Assembly (NCBI GenBank): GCA_017654735.1
Contig: JADPYG010000006.1
Coordinates: 124,001 to 188,000, forward strand
DNA length: 64,000 nt
DNA from: Vishniacozyma victoriae
Lineage: Eukaryota; Basidiomycota; Tremellomycetes; Tremellales; Bulleribasidiaceae
Direction of reading: 5' to 3'
A model generated the notes under the pieces. The model was not told the DNA's origin, did no database searches, and worked only from the letters and a program-made list of their open reading frames with translations. Below, piece by piece: positions 13,556-26,503 of this stretch (the first letter of the stretch is position 1; every line of letters begins with the position of its first letter). Both the position numbers and the translations under genes were made by a program.

Positions 13556-13886
13556 TATGTGATATTGCTAGCGTGAAGCCATGTGCTGAGTGTAGTGTCT
13601 CTTTCAAGCGACGCCTGTTCTGGATCTCGAGATGTTAAGAGAGATTTCGGTCTTTCCGGTTTTCCGAGAGCTCTCTTTCAATGGCACTGGATATGCTAGA
13701 GTGTGAGTGTGTGAAGCAGAGTACAGTAGAGTACAGTGGTCTAGCAGAAAGTTGATCGTCATGCCTCGAGGTTAAAGGTATCTTACACACGGAGATTGAA
13801 TATAACTCCGTCATGCGTCAAGTCGTGTTCCCGGTATATGCCTATTGTAATGATACTATTGACATTATACAGGATAGAGAGTAGAC
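13556..13886. promoter_or_regulatory. Bidirectional promoter POM152/SYS1
   Basis: A 331-bp region between divergent start codons. It contains a direct repeat of the short sequence AGAGTACAGT near 13720-13740, but I recognise no specific factor site. Confidence 0.5.
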
Positions 13887-14747
13887 ATGAGAGTTCAAGG
13901 ATGGGATCCGGTACTGTAAGCTAACGTGGACTGTTAGTCCGATACAAGCTGACTTTATAGTATCATATGCCAGGTCAGCCGCTTCAAACAGCTACATTCA
14001 TAGACTAACACCCCAGATCATGTCGATCCAAACGATCCACTACCTAACTCTCTCCCTCCTCCTCCCAGCCCTCTTGGCATCATTCACATCCCCAGCTCTC
14101 CTCCACTACTCAGGAGGCCCAACGACAGTAGGCCACATAATGGATTGGCGAGAAATGGCAGCTCGTTCAACCGCCCCTACATCCTTTCGAATCCCATTCG
14201 GAGGTGCTTGGTCAGGTGGGAAACAGGTGGGCAGTGTTCCGGAAGATACAGGGATTGGGGAGTTGGTAGATGATGATTTATGGGATTATGGGGTTGATGA
14301 GAAGAGAGGGTGGACGATTGGATTGGCTTGGTTGATTGCTTGTGCTACTGAGTGAGTCAGAGCGACGAGCGTCAGCGAGGCGGACGGTGCGATGAGCAAT
14401 GCGAGGGATGTAAGGGCAGGGCTGATCAACAGTATTCTACCCCTATACTACCTCGTTAGGAGACCGACACACATCCTCGACTTTTCATTAACGTTAAATT
14501 TCAATCATCTAATCCTAACGACATATTACGCCAAATCATTCCCGACATCCATATATTACTGGGTCGTCCAAGCGCTAGGTGCTTTGTTGATGATTGTAGT
14601 TTCCGAGCAGGTCAGTTTAATATCTATTTTGGTTTTACATGAACTGATATATAGCTATGCGTAAAGCGAGAGATGAATTCGGATTTGGATATTGGGTGGG
14701 ATGCGGATCGTGAAGCTGCAGAGGTCATTGAATTGAATGAGCGCTAG
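13887..14747 (+). CDS. SYS1: Golgi membrane protein Sys1
   Basis: Five exons (13887-13915, 13961-13973, 14017-14351, 14433-14610, 14655-14747) give 215 residues. The reconstructed N-terminus VQGWDPVLIICQIMSIQTIHY matches the Sys1 family opening (WDP..I..QI...Q..YY). Downstream are LLPALLASF, then ILPLYYLVRRPTHILDFSLT, TTYYAKSFPTSIYYWVVQAL and a final helix ending EQLCVKREM, giving four transmembrane helices. Sys1 is the Golgi receptor for the GTPase Arl3/ARFRP1 and starts recruitment of Arl1 and GRIP-domain golgins. Exon 2 is a 13-nt microexon; without exons 1 and 2 the WDP motif would be lost. Intron 3 is 81 nt, longer than usual here. An acidic hydrophilic insert (about residues 55-100) between helices 1 and 2 is longer than in the animal protein. 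Confidence 0.92.
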
Positions 14748-15049
14748 CATGTATATGTATATCTGATCAATCGGCGAAGTCAGACCCAGTGCTTGTCCGG
14801 CCGACGTAACCAATTCGAAGAATGATATCTCATTATCAGTGAGCCACTTCTACTGCTTTATCTGGGTTTGTCAAGATTCAAGCATCTTCATTCTCGACAC
14901 AGTTCGAAACATATGATACATGTGCATAGCAAGACCGGCTTCCTACTTTATGGAACCGACCAGCCCTAAACACTCGAAACGAGAACATATACTGTATATA
15001 GGATGTAGATGTAGTATATCAAACTACTCTACAGAAATTAAAGGGGAAC
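14748..15049. other. Convergent 3' intergenic region
   Basis: 302 bp between the SYS1 and LCB2 stop codons. No gene seen; it contains AT-rich stretches suited to 3' end formation. Confidence 0.5.
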
Positions 15050-17363
15050 CTAGAAACTAGCAGCAACAAGCTCTTCGGCTGAGGCAATGACTTCTTCAAC
15101 AGTCATGGTTTGTGTTCCGTACTTCATACCGAGGATATCTCCGACTTCATCACATGCGCGTAAGAGGAGGTCGATATCGTTCTTGGTATGCGAGGAGGAT
15201 AGGCAGAATCGGACTCGGGAACTGATTAATGGTGTTGCCCTATTTGTCAGTATTGACCTTGGTTCAGAGATGGGGACTTACGGGTAGGCAACGACGACGA
15301 CGACGATAGGGGTCTTGTCGTGTCCAACTCGATCCAACATCATTTGCGAGAAGAAGTGCATTCTCGCAGGTGAAAAGATGAGGAGAGGAATGATGGGCGA
15401 ATCTCGATGACCGTACATCATGAACCCAAGTTTCCTTAATCCAGAAGCGAGGTATCGAGAGTTGAACGCCAATCTACGTAGTCGCTCACGACCGTCGGTT
15501 CCATTCATCAAATTCGTAGGGAGTGTTAACCATGTGGGTAGACTTGATGCTGGTGCTGGACCATAGACGTTGGGTCGGGACATGATGGACATCTTGTCGG
15601 AGTCTTCCTTGGGGGTAGCGAGGGGAGGAGCAATACCCATGATGGATCCCATTGAAGCGAGAATCTGGGCGAGGACAGGTGGACTGACTGAATCAGAGTA
15701 GGTGCAAGCGTGTGAACGGAGTCGAATTCGGTCGACAATTTCTTTTGTACCAGCAACGTAACCACCAGCGGCACCGAATGATTTAGTAAAAGTACCCATC
15801 AAGACATCGATTTCGCGGGGGTCAACACCGAAGTAGTCACAAACGCCTCGACCATTGGGACCAATGGCACCAACGGAATGAGCCTCGTCACAGTAAAGGT
15901 AGAACTGCTGTCAGTAACGCCAATAGGACGGATGTGTCAGACTCACCTTATAACGTCTCTTGAGCTCGAGGACCTGGGGGATGTTGCAAAGACTGCCTTC
16001 CATGGAGTACAATCCCTCGACAATGACCAAAATCTTCTTCCAGGGTCGATGAGTTCGAGGTTGTCCCTGCGAGATGACCTCTCGTAAAAGAGTCTCCAAA
16101 GCGTTCATATCGTTATGTTTGAACCATCGAATACTAGCTCCACTCAATCGAGCACCGAATCGGATCGAGGCGTGGTTGAATTCATCAGAAATGATCAAAC
16201 ATCCTTTATTGACCAAAGCGGGAATAGTAGTAGAGTTGGTGGCGAAACCCATGGATCCGACCATGGCAGACTCAGTTCCGAGGAATCGAGCAACGAGTTT
16301 CTCAGTTTGAACATGTAGGTCGGTGGTGGAAGCGTCGTGTCGTGCTCCAGCACTAGAGACACCGTATCGTCGAATTGAAGCTTCGGCTGCATCGGCAGTA
16401 CCACCGGTAGAAGAGGCGAATCCGAGATAGTTGTACGAAGACACATTGAGTGCTCGGGTCTGAGTACCAGTCAATTGGAAAGTATCGTTGTTGTCGTTGG
16501 ACTTCCTATCGAGGCAGACGATAGTTCGGCCAGCAACACCAGTGACGGGTCGAGAGAAACAGGTATCCATTCGCTTCTTGAGTCGACGGGTGTAGAATGA
16601 GTCGAAATCAGAATTGAGCGCAGCGTAGCCCTGGTAATCAGCTCACGTACTAAGTCAATTGAGCTGGACTGACGTTGGAAGGGACGAGATGTGCAAAGGC
16701 AGATGGGTTGAACTTTTTGTCGATGAAATCACGAATGTGACCGACGACAATCAAGATGAGGTAACTACCGGTCAGCTTCAGATCTCTTTCGTTCAACTCT
16801 TGCTTACCTGATGTATGTGGTGACCAAAACAAAGTAGGCTGGGTTGGCCTCTCCCTCTGGATGGATCGGTTCATCCGGGTTCCACTATCGCGTTAATTCA
16901 AACTCACACGAGTTGCCGGGCAACTCACCTGACTGGTCCACCTCCAATTTGGGTTGTTGCAATGCCCATATTCGGAATGCTTGATAGTCTGCTTGGTTGA
17001 AACAAACGGAGTCTCTAGGTAATTCTTGTATGCCTCTGCCAATTCTTCGCTGCTCGCCTCTCTCGATGCACCCCTCACTGAACTTGCATAACTCGATACA
17101 GTCGAGTAATCCGAAAATTCATCTTCAGGAGTCAAAGGTCCTTCGCTGCTGGAAGCAGTAACGTTCGAGATAGCATGTGTAGGTCGAGGTCGGGACAGGA
17201 CATTGAGTAGTGAAGATCGCGCAGATTTAGGTTCGGTCGATAAATGAGATACAGCTGCGGGTGATGATTGAATCGAAATGGAAGGGAAGGATGGTCGGGA
17301 AGTGGATAATGTCTTTGGGGTCGAATGACCTGATGAAGGTGATCTTCTTGCTGTCTTTGACAT
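15050..17363 (-). CDS. LCB2: Serine palmitoyltransferase subunit 2
   Basis: Six exons (17363-16929, 16884-16808, 16764-16674, 16630-15947, 15904-15282, 15239-15050) give 699 residues. The protein has a Ser-rich N-terminal extension of about 130 residues, a transmembrane region ([20 protein letters not shown]), then the PLP fold. In the fold are [21 protein letters not shown], the [12 protein letters not shown] motif, and the [12 protein letters not shown] loop with the lysine that binds pyridoxal phosphate. With Lcb1 it condenses serine and palmitoyl-CoA at the ER, the first and committed step of sphingolipid synthesis. At 15905 two AG acceptors three bases apart are possible; KFYLY fits the family better than KQFYLY. 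SMT1 at 46.5 kb acts later in the same pathway. The subunit identity is firm because the PLP lysine is present, and Lcb1 lacks it. Confidence 0.96.
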
Positions 17364-18166
17364 TTTGATTGATGTTGATGTATTGTTGTAATAGCAAAAG
17401 AGGTCCGTGTGTTTATGCTATTACAAATAAGGTCGCGATCGATTATCCTTAGCTTTCAATCGCCGCTTAATTCTCGAGTTTCAAGTGTATATACACAAAG
17501 ATCGGTATTGAAAGTGTAGTCGAAGTACGATTCCGTGTATGATGATAGATACAAAAGAATGAATGATTCAGATACGAAAGGTAGAGTGTGTAATAAACCG
17601 AGAAGAGATGTATAGTCCTCTAGTGTTGTCTCAAAACAGGATAAAGGACAAAGCGAATACACCTTGTTTAGAAAGGGTAAATTACTTAATCTAGTAATTA
17701 TTCATATCTTTTGGGGTCTTTGGGCCTACCTGGTCTTTGTCATCATGCTCGGTCATATACAACACACGTCACCGCGTCGGGGTGGTATCAAAGGAGATCG
17801 TCTGCGTTTTCACCTCAACCGTCCTCGGCCATGGCAGACGTGGGCATGTATGCATCATTCCCCTACTTCAGCCACCTCATCAGCACTACGATCTGCTTCC
17901 TTATCGTAACTTACTTATGCCCGAGAAGGCCAGAGTGTGAAAAATTAAATCTTTCTCTTCATTTTCCATCGAAACGCGTTGCGGTCGTGTGCGGACGCGG
18001 CCGGTTCCTGAAAACTACTTCGGGCACTTGAAAATCATCAAGTCTGGATTTGTATTTCTAGCTTCTTAGTCAAGTTAGAGTTTAGCGAAAACCATGTCTA
18101 AAGCCGTTGGACCGATATCAGGTTTAGTCATATGCAACAACATTTCTATGAATTCTATGCGAGCCC
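17364..18166. other. LCB2 upstream region and 3' region of transporter
   Basis: About 800 bp with only short open frames in both strands, none with introns, motifs or coding bias that I can support. It should hold the LCB2 promoter and 5' leader and the 3' end of the gene at 18167-19733. Confidence 0.45.
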
Positions 18167-19733
18167 TCATGCCTCCTCCTCATCGAGATCGACATGAGGA
18201 ACTAATTTACTATCCTTCCATCCTTCCCAGCCCAGGATACCTATTGCTGCGCAGACCATTATGGCTCCTCCTAATGTCAAGGCTGTTATAGCTGTTCCTG
18301 CTGCTCCCGGGATGAAGAATGAACAGAAGAGAGTCAGGGGGATGGTTAGGGATAGACCTATTGTGGCGACTGGTTGTCAGCTTGATGTGCTCGTCACTGT
18401 CCAATAGCTTACCAGCTGGGGTCGTCTTGAGCATCGCTATTGATCAGCTACTTGCAGTCCCGAGGAAGATCAAGCTTACCAATCATGTAGATGTAGTCAC
18501 TCGAGACACAGATCGCCATGTTGACGACACAATGTACCCAGATCGCCTTTGACTTGGGCAGTTCAAAAGGCTCGATCCCAGTATAGTGCAATATAGGGAA
18601 CAAAGGCGCGAGCAGCAGCACATTGGAAAATCCAGCGAATCTACACATCAGCTTGCATCGATGGGCCATCTTGGGCGAGCTTACCCAAGAAGCATCTGCA
18701 TATCTGCCCGATCCTCTGATCCAAGCTTGACCTTCATCAGAACAACGTATACTGCAAAACAGCATGCCGAGGTGAGAGCTAACATATCCCCTAAGATTGG
18801 ATGAGGGGGTATATCGGAAGTATCGGTGCTCGAGATCGACGAATCCGATTGAGTTACTAAGATTACACCGAAGAAGCTATTGTCAGCAAGGTTCCTATTC
18901 ATGTGACATACCTCACGACGCTGGCGATGATTTTCGTCCGTGTGAGAGTTTCGACTCTACAAACTCGCCCTAATGCCAATGTGAAGAAACCTGCCGATCA
19001 GCCTTTGTTCAATTATCATCAGGGGAGGGGGCGTACCGCTAGTAGTAGCGATAATAGTCATACTAGCCACACTAGTCAATCCCAACGCAGTGTTGTTCAA
19101 CCAATTCCCAATGAACCATACAATCCCCCACCAGACCGCTACGCCCGCAGTCTCTCTTACACCAAGCTTGTCCTCTGGATCAGGGATAAATGTGGGATCT
19201 GTGAGGATATTTGATTCTGCGCGTGAGATACCACGTCGGGAGGTAGATGCGGATGGGGACCGTCGCATGTCCATTCCTGATAACGAGGCGCGCCGTGTTC
19301 GTGGTCTCTCTTCTTGAGCTAATGGTACGTATGGACTGAACGTCAGCTCTTGGACATTGGAGGAGGATCATCCAGCTTACACGTTCAACTGGCCTTTCCT
19401 GTACCGCCAATATGTTGGAAGTAGGTATAAAGCATAAGGTGCCGTATTCAGATAAGTGAAGCTGACATTAGCAAACTCTCGATAGACTCATCTTCGCCAA
19501 GCTCACAGAAACGGTTTATTCCACCCATCATCCCCGGTTTCCATACCAGCTACTATAAAGTTCGAAGCCGTCCACATCTACCGATCAGCATTGCACCTAT
19601 CCTAATGGAGGTGACTGACCACTACGACGGTGAGCAGCAGGATTAAACCTGTAAGATATCGATCGTTCATTTTTTCCTGATCCATCTTTGGCTTATCTGG
19701 CGAATTGCCTAATAAGTTCTGTCGCTCGTCCAT
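18167..19733 (-). CDS. SLC35F/Thi74-like membrane transporter
   Basis: Nine exons (19733-19620, 19577-19507, 19461-19381, 19335-19037, 18990-18912, 18876-18685, 18640-18480, 18436-18413, 18369-18167) give 407 residues with about ten hydrophobic segments. The order of motifs fits the drug/metabolite transporter superfamily, SLC35F5/YML018C branch: TASNFIVAG, KPFLFTYLNTAPYALYLLP, a polar loop with many Arg and Ser, NWLNNTALGLTSVASMTII, TSGFFTLALG, FFGVILVTQSDSS, then AMLKTTPAVATIGLSLTIPL. Yeast members lie in the vacuolar membrane and one (Thi74) is a proposed mitochondrial thiamine-diphosphate carrier, so the substrate here cannot be named. The 24-nt penultimate exon is needed to join YMI to AMLKTTPA. 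It shares a 233-bp promoter with the XPG-type nuclease gene. Confidence 0.85.
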
Positions 19734-19966
19734 CCGATTCCTGGCCTCAGTAACGGTCTTGACCTCGTAAGTATAGGGATAGGGGTATGAATGATATGTG
19801 TCGATGGTGGTTATCTTGCGTTAGAATTGTTTTACGCAAGACGTGATCTTGGGGTCTCCACAACGATCATCTATCGTCTGTAGTGTACCAAAAGTTGGTT
19901 TTATTGAGCGCATTGTACATGACCCGCTAAGTTCAGATAGAGGGCCAGGAGTCCGCATAGATCAAT

Positions 19967-21895
19967 ATGGGAATCAATGGTCTGATGGCTTGGACCAAAG
20001 CTACTCAGTAACCATCACCCATTTACGTGGTCGGACAGCTGGCTGACGGTAGTCCGTCGGTATTCAAGAGTTATCCAAAGAGATGGAATGCACCGGAAAT
20101 ACGGGGCAAACGGATAGCCATGTTGGTGAACGACTCGATCCATAGATATAGAAGCTGATAGAAGTGACGGAACGTTATTGACGAATCGATTCCATTTCGC
20201 AATTCAAGATGGACCGCTGAAAGGGAAAGGTGGGTTGGTGGGGTGGTTCAAGTAAGTCGCTTCTTGGCCTTAAGAGATAAGACTGATGGTAAGCCTGATT
20301 GGCATGATGCGGAGAAACAATATCGAGCCAGTGGTAGTATTTGATGAACGAGGACCGAGGGAATGGAAGGCACCAGCCGTACGTCCTCCCCATGAACGGC
20401 GCTAATCGTAGGCAGCCTACCGACTCGCGAAACGAGCTCTGAACCTCTCGAGACGAAGCCATGAAGATGAAAGAGCCGAACGACTCTCTCAATGGCAGGA
20501 AGCCTTCAACGAGCTTGAAAGTCTAGCGGAAGACGAGCAGATGACTGTTCGTGCTTTCTTTGATAAAAGTACTACTTCATCCAGTCGATCTCAAATTGCC
20601 GAGAAACGGGTGGAAATGCAGGAAAAGCTCGAGACTACTGCATCACTCGACGTTGCCGATATCGATGCTTCACTGGATAGAATCACTACGACAATAGATA
20701 CTCTGGCGAACCTTCAATCGGAGTTCCTAGCTAAAAGCTCGAGTGGTGTTTCCAGGATGGATCCGAAACGTATAGGAATGAGTGAAGCATTGAAACATGT
20801 CACAGAGTTGGAGAGATTGTACGAAGGAGTGAGAGAACCCACACCCAGGGATATTTGGCGATCACCGCCGGAAGAGGAGGAGACTTCGGTATTAGATGAG
20901 GCGTTGGAACAGGTAGTCCCAGAAGAAGCATTTAGGGAATCAAAAGCTCAAAAGGAGTTGACAGAGGAAGAAGGGAGAATCATCAATACATTCCTGGGAA
21001 CAAGTCCGGTCCAACCCAAAGGGAGCATGGAAGAAATTTTTACCCCAGATCAACGGCCAGCCATGGCCAGACTTGAAGATTTGATTGAAGCCACACCGGA
21101 TGTCAGGGCTATATATCAACGAGCGCTCAATATGCCTTCGCCTTCGGATCATGATGCTTGTCGGGAGTTGGTTATGAAGATGGGTGTACCTGTGCTTGAG
21201 GCTAGGATACCGTATGAAGCTGAGGGGTTGGCTGCTAGTCTTGCTAATGCTGGGCTGGTGGATTTTGTCGGTACAGAAGACTCTGATGTTCTGGCCTATG
21301 AGGTAAGTATCGGAATCAGGAGTGTCTAGGTGGCAGCTGATGTTAGGCACCCCTTCTGCGAAACGTGTCGAGCTCGGTACAACCCCTCGTCCTAGTCTCT
21401 GGCTCTGAACTACGGTCCATGACAACCCTCGACTCTAAATCATTCCTCGACTTCTGTATCCTAATGGGAACAGACGCTTCTCCACGGATACCAGGTATAG
21501 GCCCTGCACGAGCTTACAAAGCAATAATGCAATACGGTTCCATCGAATCGATAATCGCCCAAGATAAATATCGGGATAGAATAGACGATATCGATGCGTT
21601 CATGGTCATGGTAAATAATGCTAGGGAGGTATTTGGGAAAGCACCACCTCTCCCCGAAGAAATTAGTTTGGAGCAAGGCGAATATAATGCGGAAGAGGTT
21701 GAAGATTGGCTGAGAAATTCTCATGGAGTTATGTTTATGAGTCAGGAGCAGGTTAATGAGGGGGTTGAATTGGAGAAGGAACAGGAATGGGAGGTTGACA
21801 AAACGGAGGGTTCGGTGAAAGTGGAAGAATGGGATGAAACATGGGATAGGGCGGTCGTGGGTGAATCGACCGATCCTGAGGTGTCGACGCGGTAG
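19967..21895 (+). CDS. XPG/Rad2-family structure-specific nuclease
   Basis: Six exons (19967-20007, 20053-20121, 20165-20251, 20294-20378, 20412-21302, 21347-21895) give 573 residues. The N-terminus MGINGLMAWTKATHPSVF keeps the family start MGI.GL. The N-domain has GKRIAIDGTLLTNRFHFA and VVVFDERGP, which supply two catalytic Asp. The I-domain has VPVLEARIPYEAEG and GTEDSDVLAYEAPLL, supplying Glu and Asp. The helix-hairpin region is LMGTDASPRIPGIGPARAY, with the last catalytic Asp. All acidic residues expected for two-metal catalysis are therefore present. Between the N and I domains lies a charged spacer of about 190 residues, shorter than in Rad2/XPG and longer than in FEN1. It matches none of FEN1, EXO1, RAD2 or YEN1 well, so it is probably a separate fungal subfamily acting on branched or flap DNA. 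Confidence 0.85.
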
Positions 21896-22838
21896 CTCCT
21901 GGCATTCGATACTGGACAAATATGGAAGTTACCACAACACCCAATTTCAATAACCAAGCTGTACATCATAATTTCCTCGACCATCTCCCCACATCGCGGC
22001 GATCTAAATCACGAAACCGACGAAAATCATGACGATCATGAACCGCCACTTGTAACTTTGTATACGTATATATAACCTCTCAGTAGGAGCACACATGTAC
22101 GCTAGAACACGGGAGACTACGGATGCATCTGATGTCCTAGTTTTTACGCCACAGGAATCTGTTATGGTCTCTGTTGCTGGAACCAGGGCAGGAACAGAGG
22201 GCCAAAAAGGGGCACAATTACTTGAAGTTATATAAACTGCCACTTTTAGAATTTAATTCCGCCGCCTCAATGCTAACGCCGGGAAAGGGATGGGATAGGG
22301 AGAGGGATAGCAAGCGTAAGCTGTTTAACTTGTAGACTGGCCCTGGCTCAGCTTTAGGATTAGGATTCAGTCTGGCTTCTTTGCACCTACTACACTACTA
22401 CTACTACACACTCTAGTCTACTCTTTATCCACTCCTATCGATCCTCCCATTACCCCTCTTTCTTACTCTCAACAGCCACTACAGGCTATATCAAATCCTA
22501 CACCTAGTACCTCGGCGGATTAGAATCATCGATCCGCACGTCCGTATCCGCAATCTCGCATCAAATCAGACACGACTTTTCACTGTAGATACTCAGTGTA
22601 AAAGCTTTCCATACCTCTTCTATTTCTCATCAACTTCCAAGACAACGTGAGTCACATTCAATACAACAACTAGGCCAACAGCTGACGTGTTCCGTTCGTC
22701 CAAATACCAATCACCTTTCAACACTCTATTATTCACCTTTCAACCACCACATCCGATTCTTTTCCACTACATCAATACCACATCCCAAATACTACTCGGA
22801 TCTCATCAACAGCCTTACCCATCTAAATCATCAACACA
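21896..22838. promoter_or_regulatory. HOG1 promoter and long 5' leader
   Basis: 943 bp without a supported gene. It contains a CTA triplet run near 22395-22407 and long pyrimidine-rich stretches typical of strong fungal promoters and 5' leaders. A GTGAGT...CTGACGTG pattern at about 22647-22690 could be a 5' UTR intron. Confidence 0.45.
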
Positions 22839-24278
<1,440 letters not shown>

Positions 24279-24676
24279 ACTCATCGCAGTAAGGAAGTAA
24301 GGAAGAAAGGAAGGAATCGCATCTATAGAAAGGGCCTTTGTTTTAATGATTTTCTCAAGTACTTTTATCACCATTTCAATCACATTTCCGTACTGTTTAT
24401 TTTCTCATATTTTATCGATTTCACTTACTGGAGTAGCACTAGATATGAGATGTGCAGGCTACTTGGTTAATCTCTTACATACACGAATGAGAGGATGAAT
24501 GTGCATAGCAACGTGTTTGTCGGCTTCATTCTGACATCTCGAGCGCGAGTGGATTCGTTTACGGTGGGTGATTCAGTATGGGCTAGCATGGCAGATGCAT
24601 TGAGGCTATACAATGATGGGTGTCTATGGAACATGATCAAATGAGGGGTGAATCTAGCTTGAATATACTAAAGGCA
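24279..24676. other. Convergent 3' intergenic region
   Basis: 398 bp between the HOG1 and MSF1 stops; AT-rich with no open frame of note. Confidence 0.5.
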
Positions 24677-26349
24677 TCATCTAATCTCAATGCCCATCTC
24701 TGCTACGACCCTCTCCTGAACCCTATCCTGCAACTCGTTCACCTCTTCATTCGAAAGTGAACGGTCCATACTCCTATAATTGAGTCTGTAACATTTACTC
24801 TGTCGTTTCGTCTTTGGATGTGTGAAGTCGTCGATCTGAGATCAGCCTCTTCTCGCAATTGACTCAAAGCAGCTGAACTAAACAGAGGAAATGAGAGTAA
24901 TGGAAACGAAAACTGGAACGAGGGGGGACATACCAAAGTGACATTCTCAACTAAATCCCCAGCAACCTCCCTAACAATCTCACAATAATCATTCTCGTGA
25001 AACACTTTCCCTTTCCCACCAGCACTATCTTCAGAGATGGGAGGTACCCAGAATGACATGTCTTTATAACAAGGTGGGTATTTCGAGTATGGTTGGAATT
25101 TAGTTATTTCACCTGATTTGAATTGATTTAGGAATCGGGCGTCGGAAGACCAGAACAGTCGGATATCGGGGATATTGAATAGGACCATTGCTATTCGTTC
25201 TAGACCTAGTCCGAAGGCCCAGCCTGCTTTGTGAGATTGGTCTGGGGTCAGCTATGTCTGCGCGGGACGGAGTCCAGTCGTTGATGGGGCGGAGAAGCAG
25301 CAGATCGATGCGCAAGACCAAACCATTGGAAGCATTGCGGTAAAGAGAAGGGGAAAGAAATTCGGGAGGGATGAACGAGGAGGAGATTCTGGAAGAAAGA
25401 GAGCTGTTACAATTCACTTACCTGCCTGGTCCAAGGTCTTTTGCTGAACAACCCCACATCCCAACAACTCCAGCCACTCTCCATTCCACCAAACTTCAAC
25501 CTCATAACTGGGTGAGGTAAATGGGAAAAACGCCTCGATCCACCTAACTCTCAATGGTTCACCCTCCATCTGCTGAGACCCAAATAAGCGATATATAAGG
25601 GAATTCAAAGAATGTTTGAGATGTTTCGTGACTTCCTCAGCTAATTCTGGATCGTGAGTCGGCTGATATGGGTTGGTACTCGAGATCGTCGTAGTGTCCT
25701 CGATTACCAATGGGCATGATTCTAGTTCTTTTTGAAGTTTGGCGTTTAGCTCTTTGATTTCGGTCATATCGGAAGACGGCCAGACTTGAGTTCCTTCCAT
25801 CTGGTGAAAGACTGGGTAATGGGAAGCATCAATTTCGTCCCTCCTATAAACGTCCGCCGAGATTAACCATCTATCCAATCCTTTCCTATACGTCTCCACC
25901 TCGTGTGCACTCGTATGTGTCCGTAGCATGTACTCCTTGTTCAAGTAATATGAGTCCGTCAATGATCGTCCCGGGTGGTCTGGTGGGAAACCTAGTTCAT
26001 CAAAGTTTTGCCATACCGATACGATTGGTGATGAGGGAGTTAGGGAGGTATGGGTCGAGAAGTGGGACTCGATGATGTTTCGGAGGATCGAGAGTGGGTG
26101 AGACGGGTGGTGTAGGAGTCGACGGTCAATTTTGGATAGGATTGCGGGTGGGGTGTTCGAGTATGTATCGCGTTTGTAAGTCTGGTCGAGGATTTGGTAG
26201 GGTGATGAGGCTGGTGTCGAGATCCGGCGTAGCTGAGTGTAAAGTGGGAGTCGAGCTTCGAATCTTGGTCGGGGAACTGAAGAGCTATATTGGCACCTTG
26301 AGCACTGCCCCAGCAGGGTGCTTATCGTCCTCGTCCTTGTTGCCCACAT
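24677..26349 (-). CDS. MSF1: Mitochondrial phenylalanyl-tRNA synthetase
   Basis: Three exons (26349-25422, 25223-24934, 24835-24677) give 458 residues from the ATG of [15 protein letters not shown], which looks like a mitochondrial presequence rich in Arg, Ser and Thr. In-frame ATGs 27 and 54 bases upstream are also possible. The class II core shows [63 protein letters not shown] and [16 protein letters not shown]. The C-terminal [11 protein letters not shown]...[30 protein letters not shown] is the anticodon-binding domain fused in the monomeric mitochondrial enzyme. It charges mitochondrial tRNA-Phe. The two introns are unusually long for this region (198 and 98 nt). It shares a 154-bp promoter with COG1. 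Confidence 0.95.
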
Positions 26350-26503
26350 ATCGATGAATAATGAGCAGATTGTCATATATTTCAGTGAATCCACTTTCAT
26401 CACCGCGACTTAGTTTCCCACGGTCCATTTCCCCCGCTAGCCTCGGATCAACTACGCCTGCACTACCTTTAGTGCATACCACCCACCTGACCCTTCAGCC
26501 AGG

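Noticed and set aside
17664..18031. Overlapping plus-strand frames upstream of LCB2
   Set aside because: Three overlapping frames, none extendable by splicing; two hydrophobic runs are short and unaccompanied.
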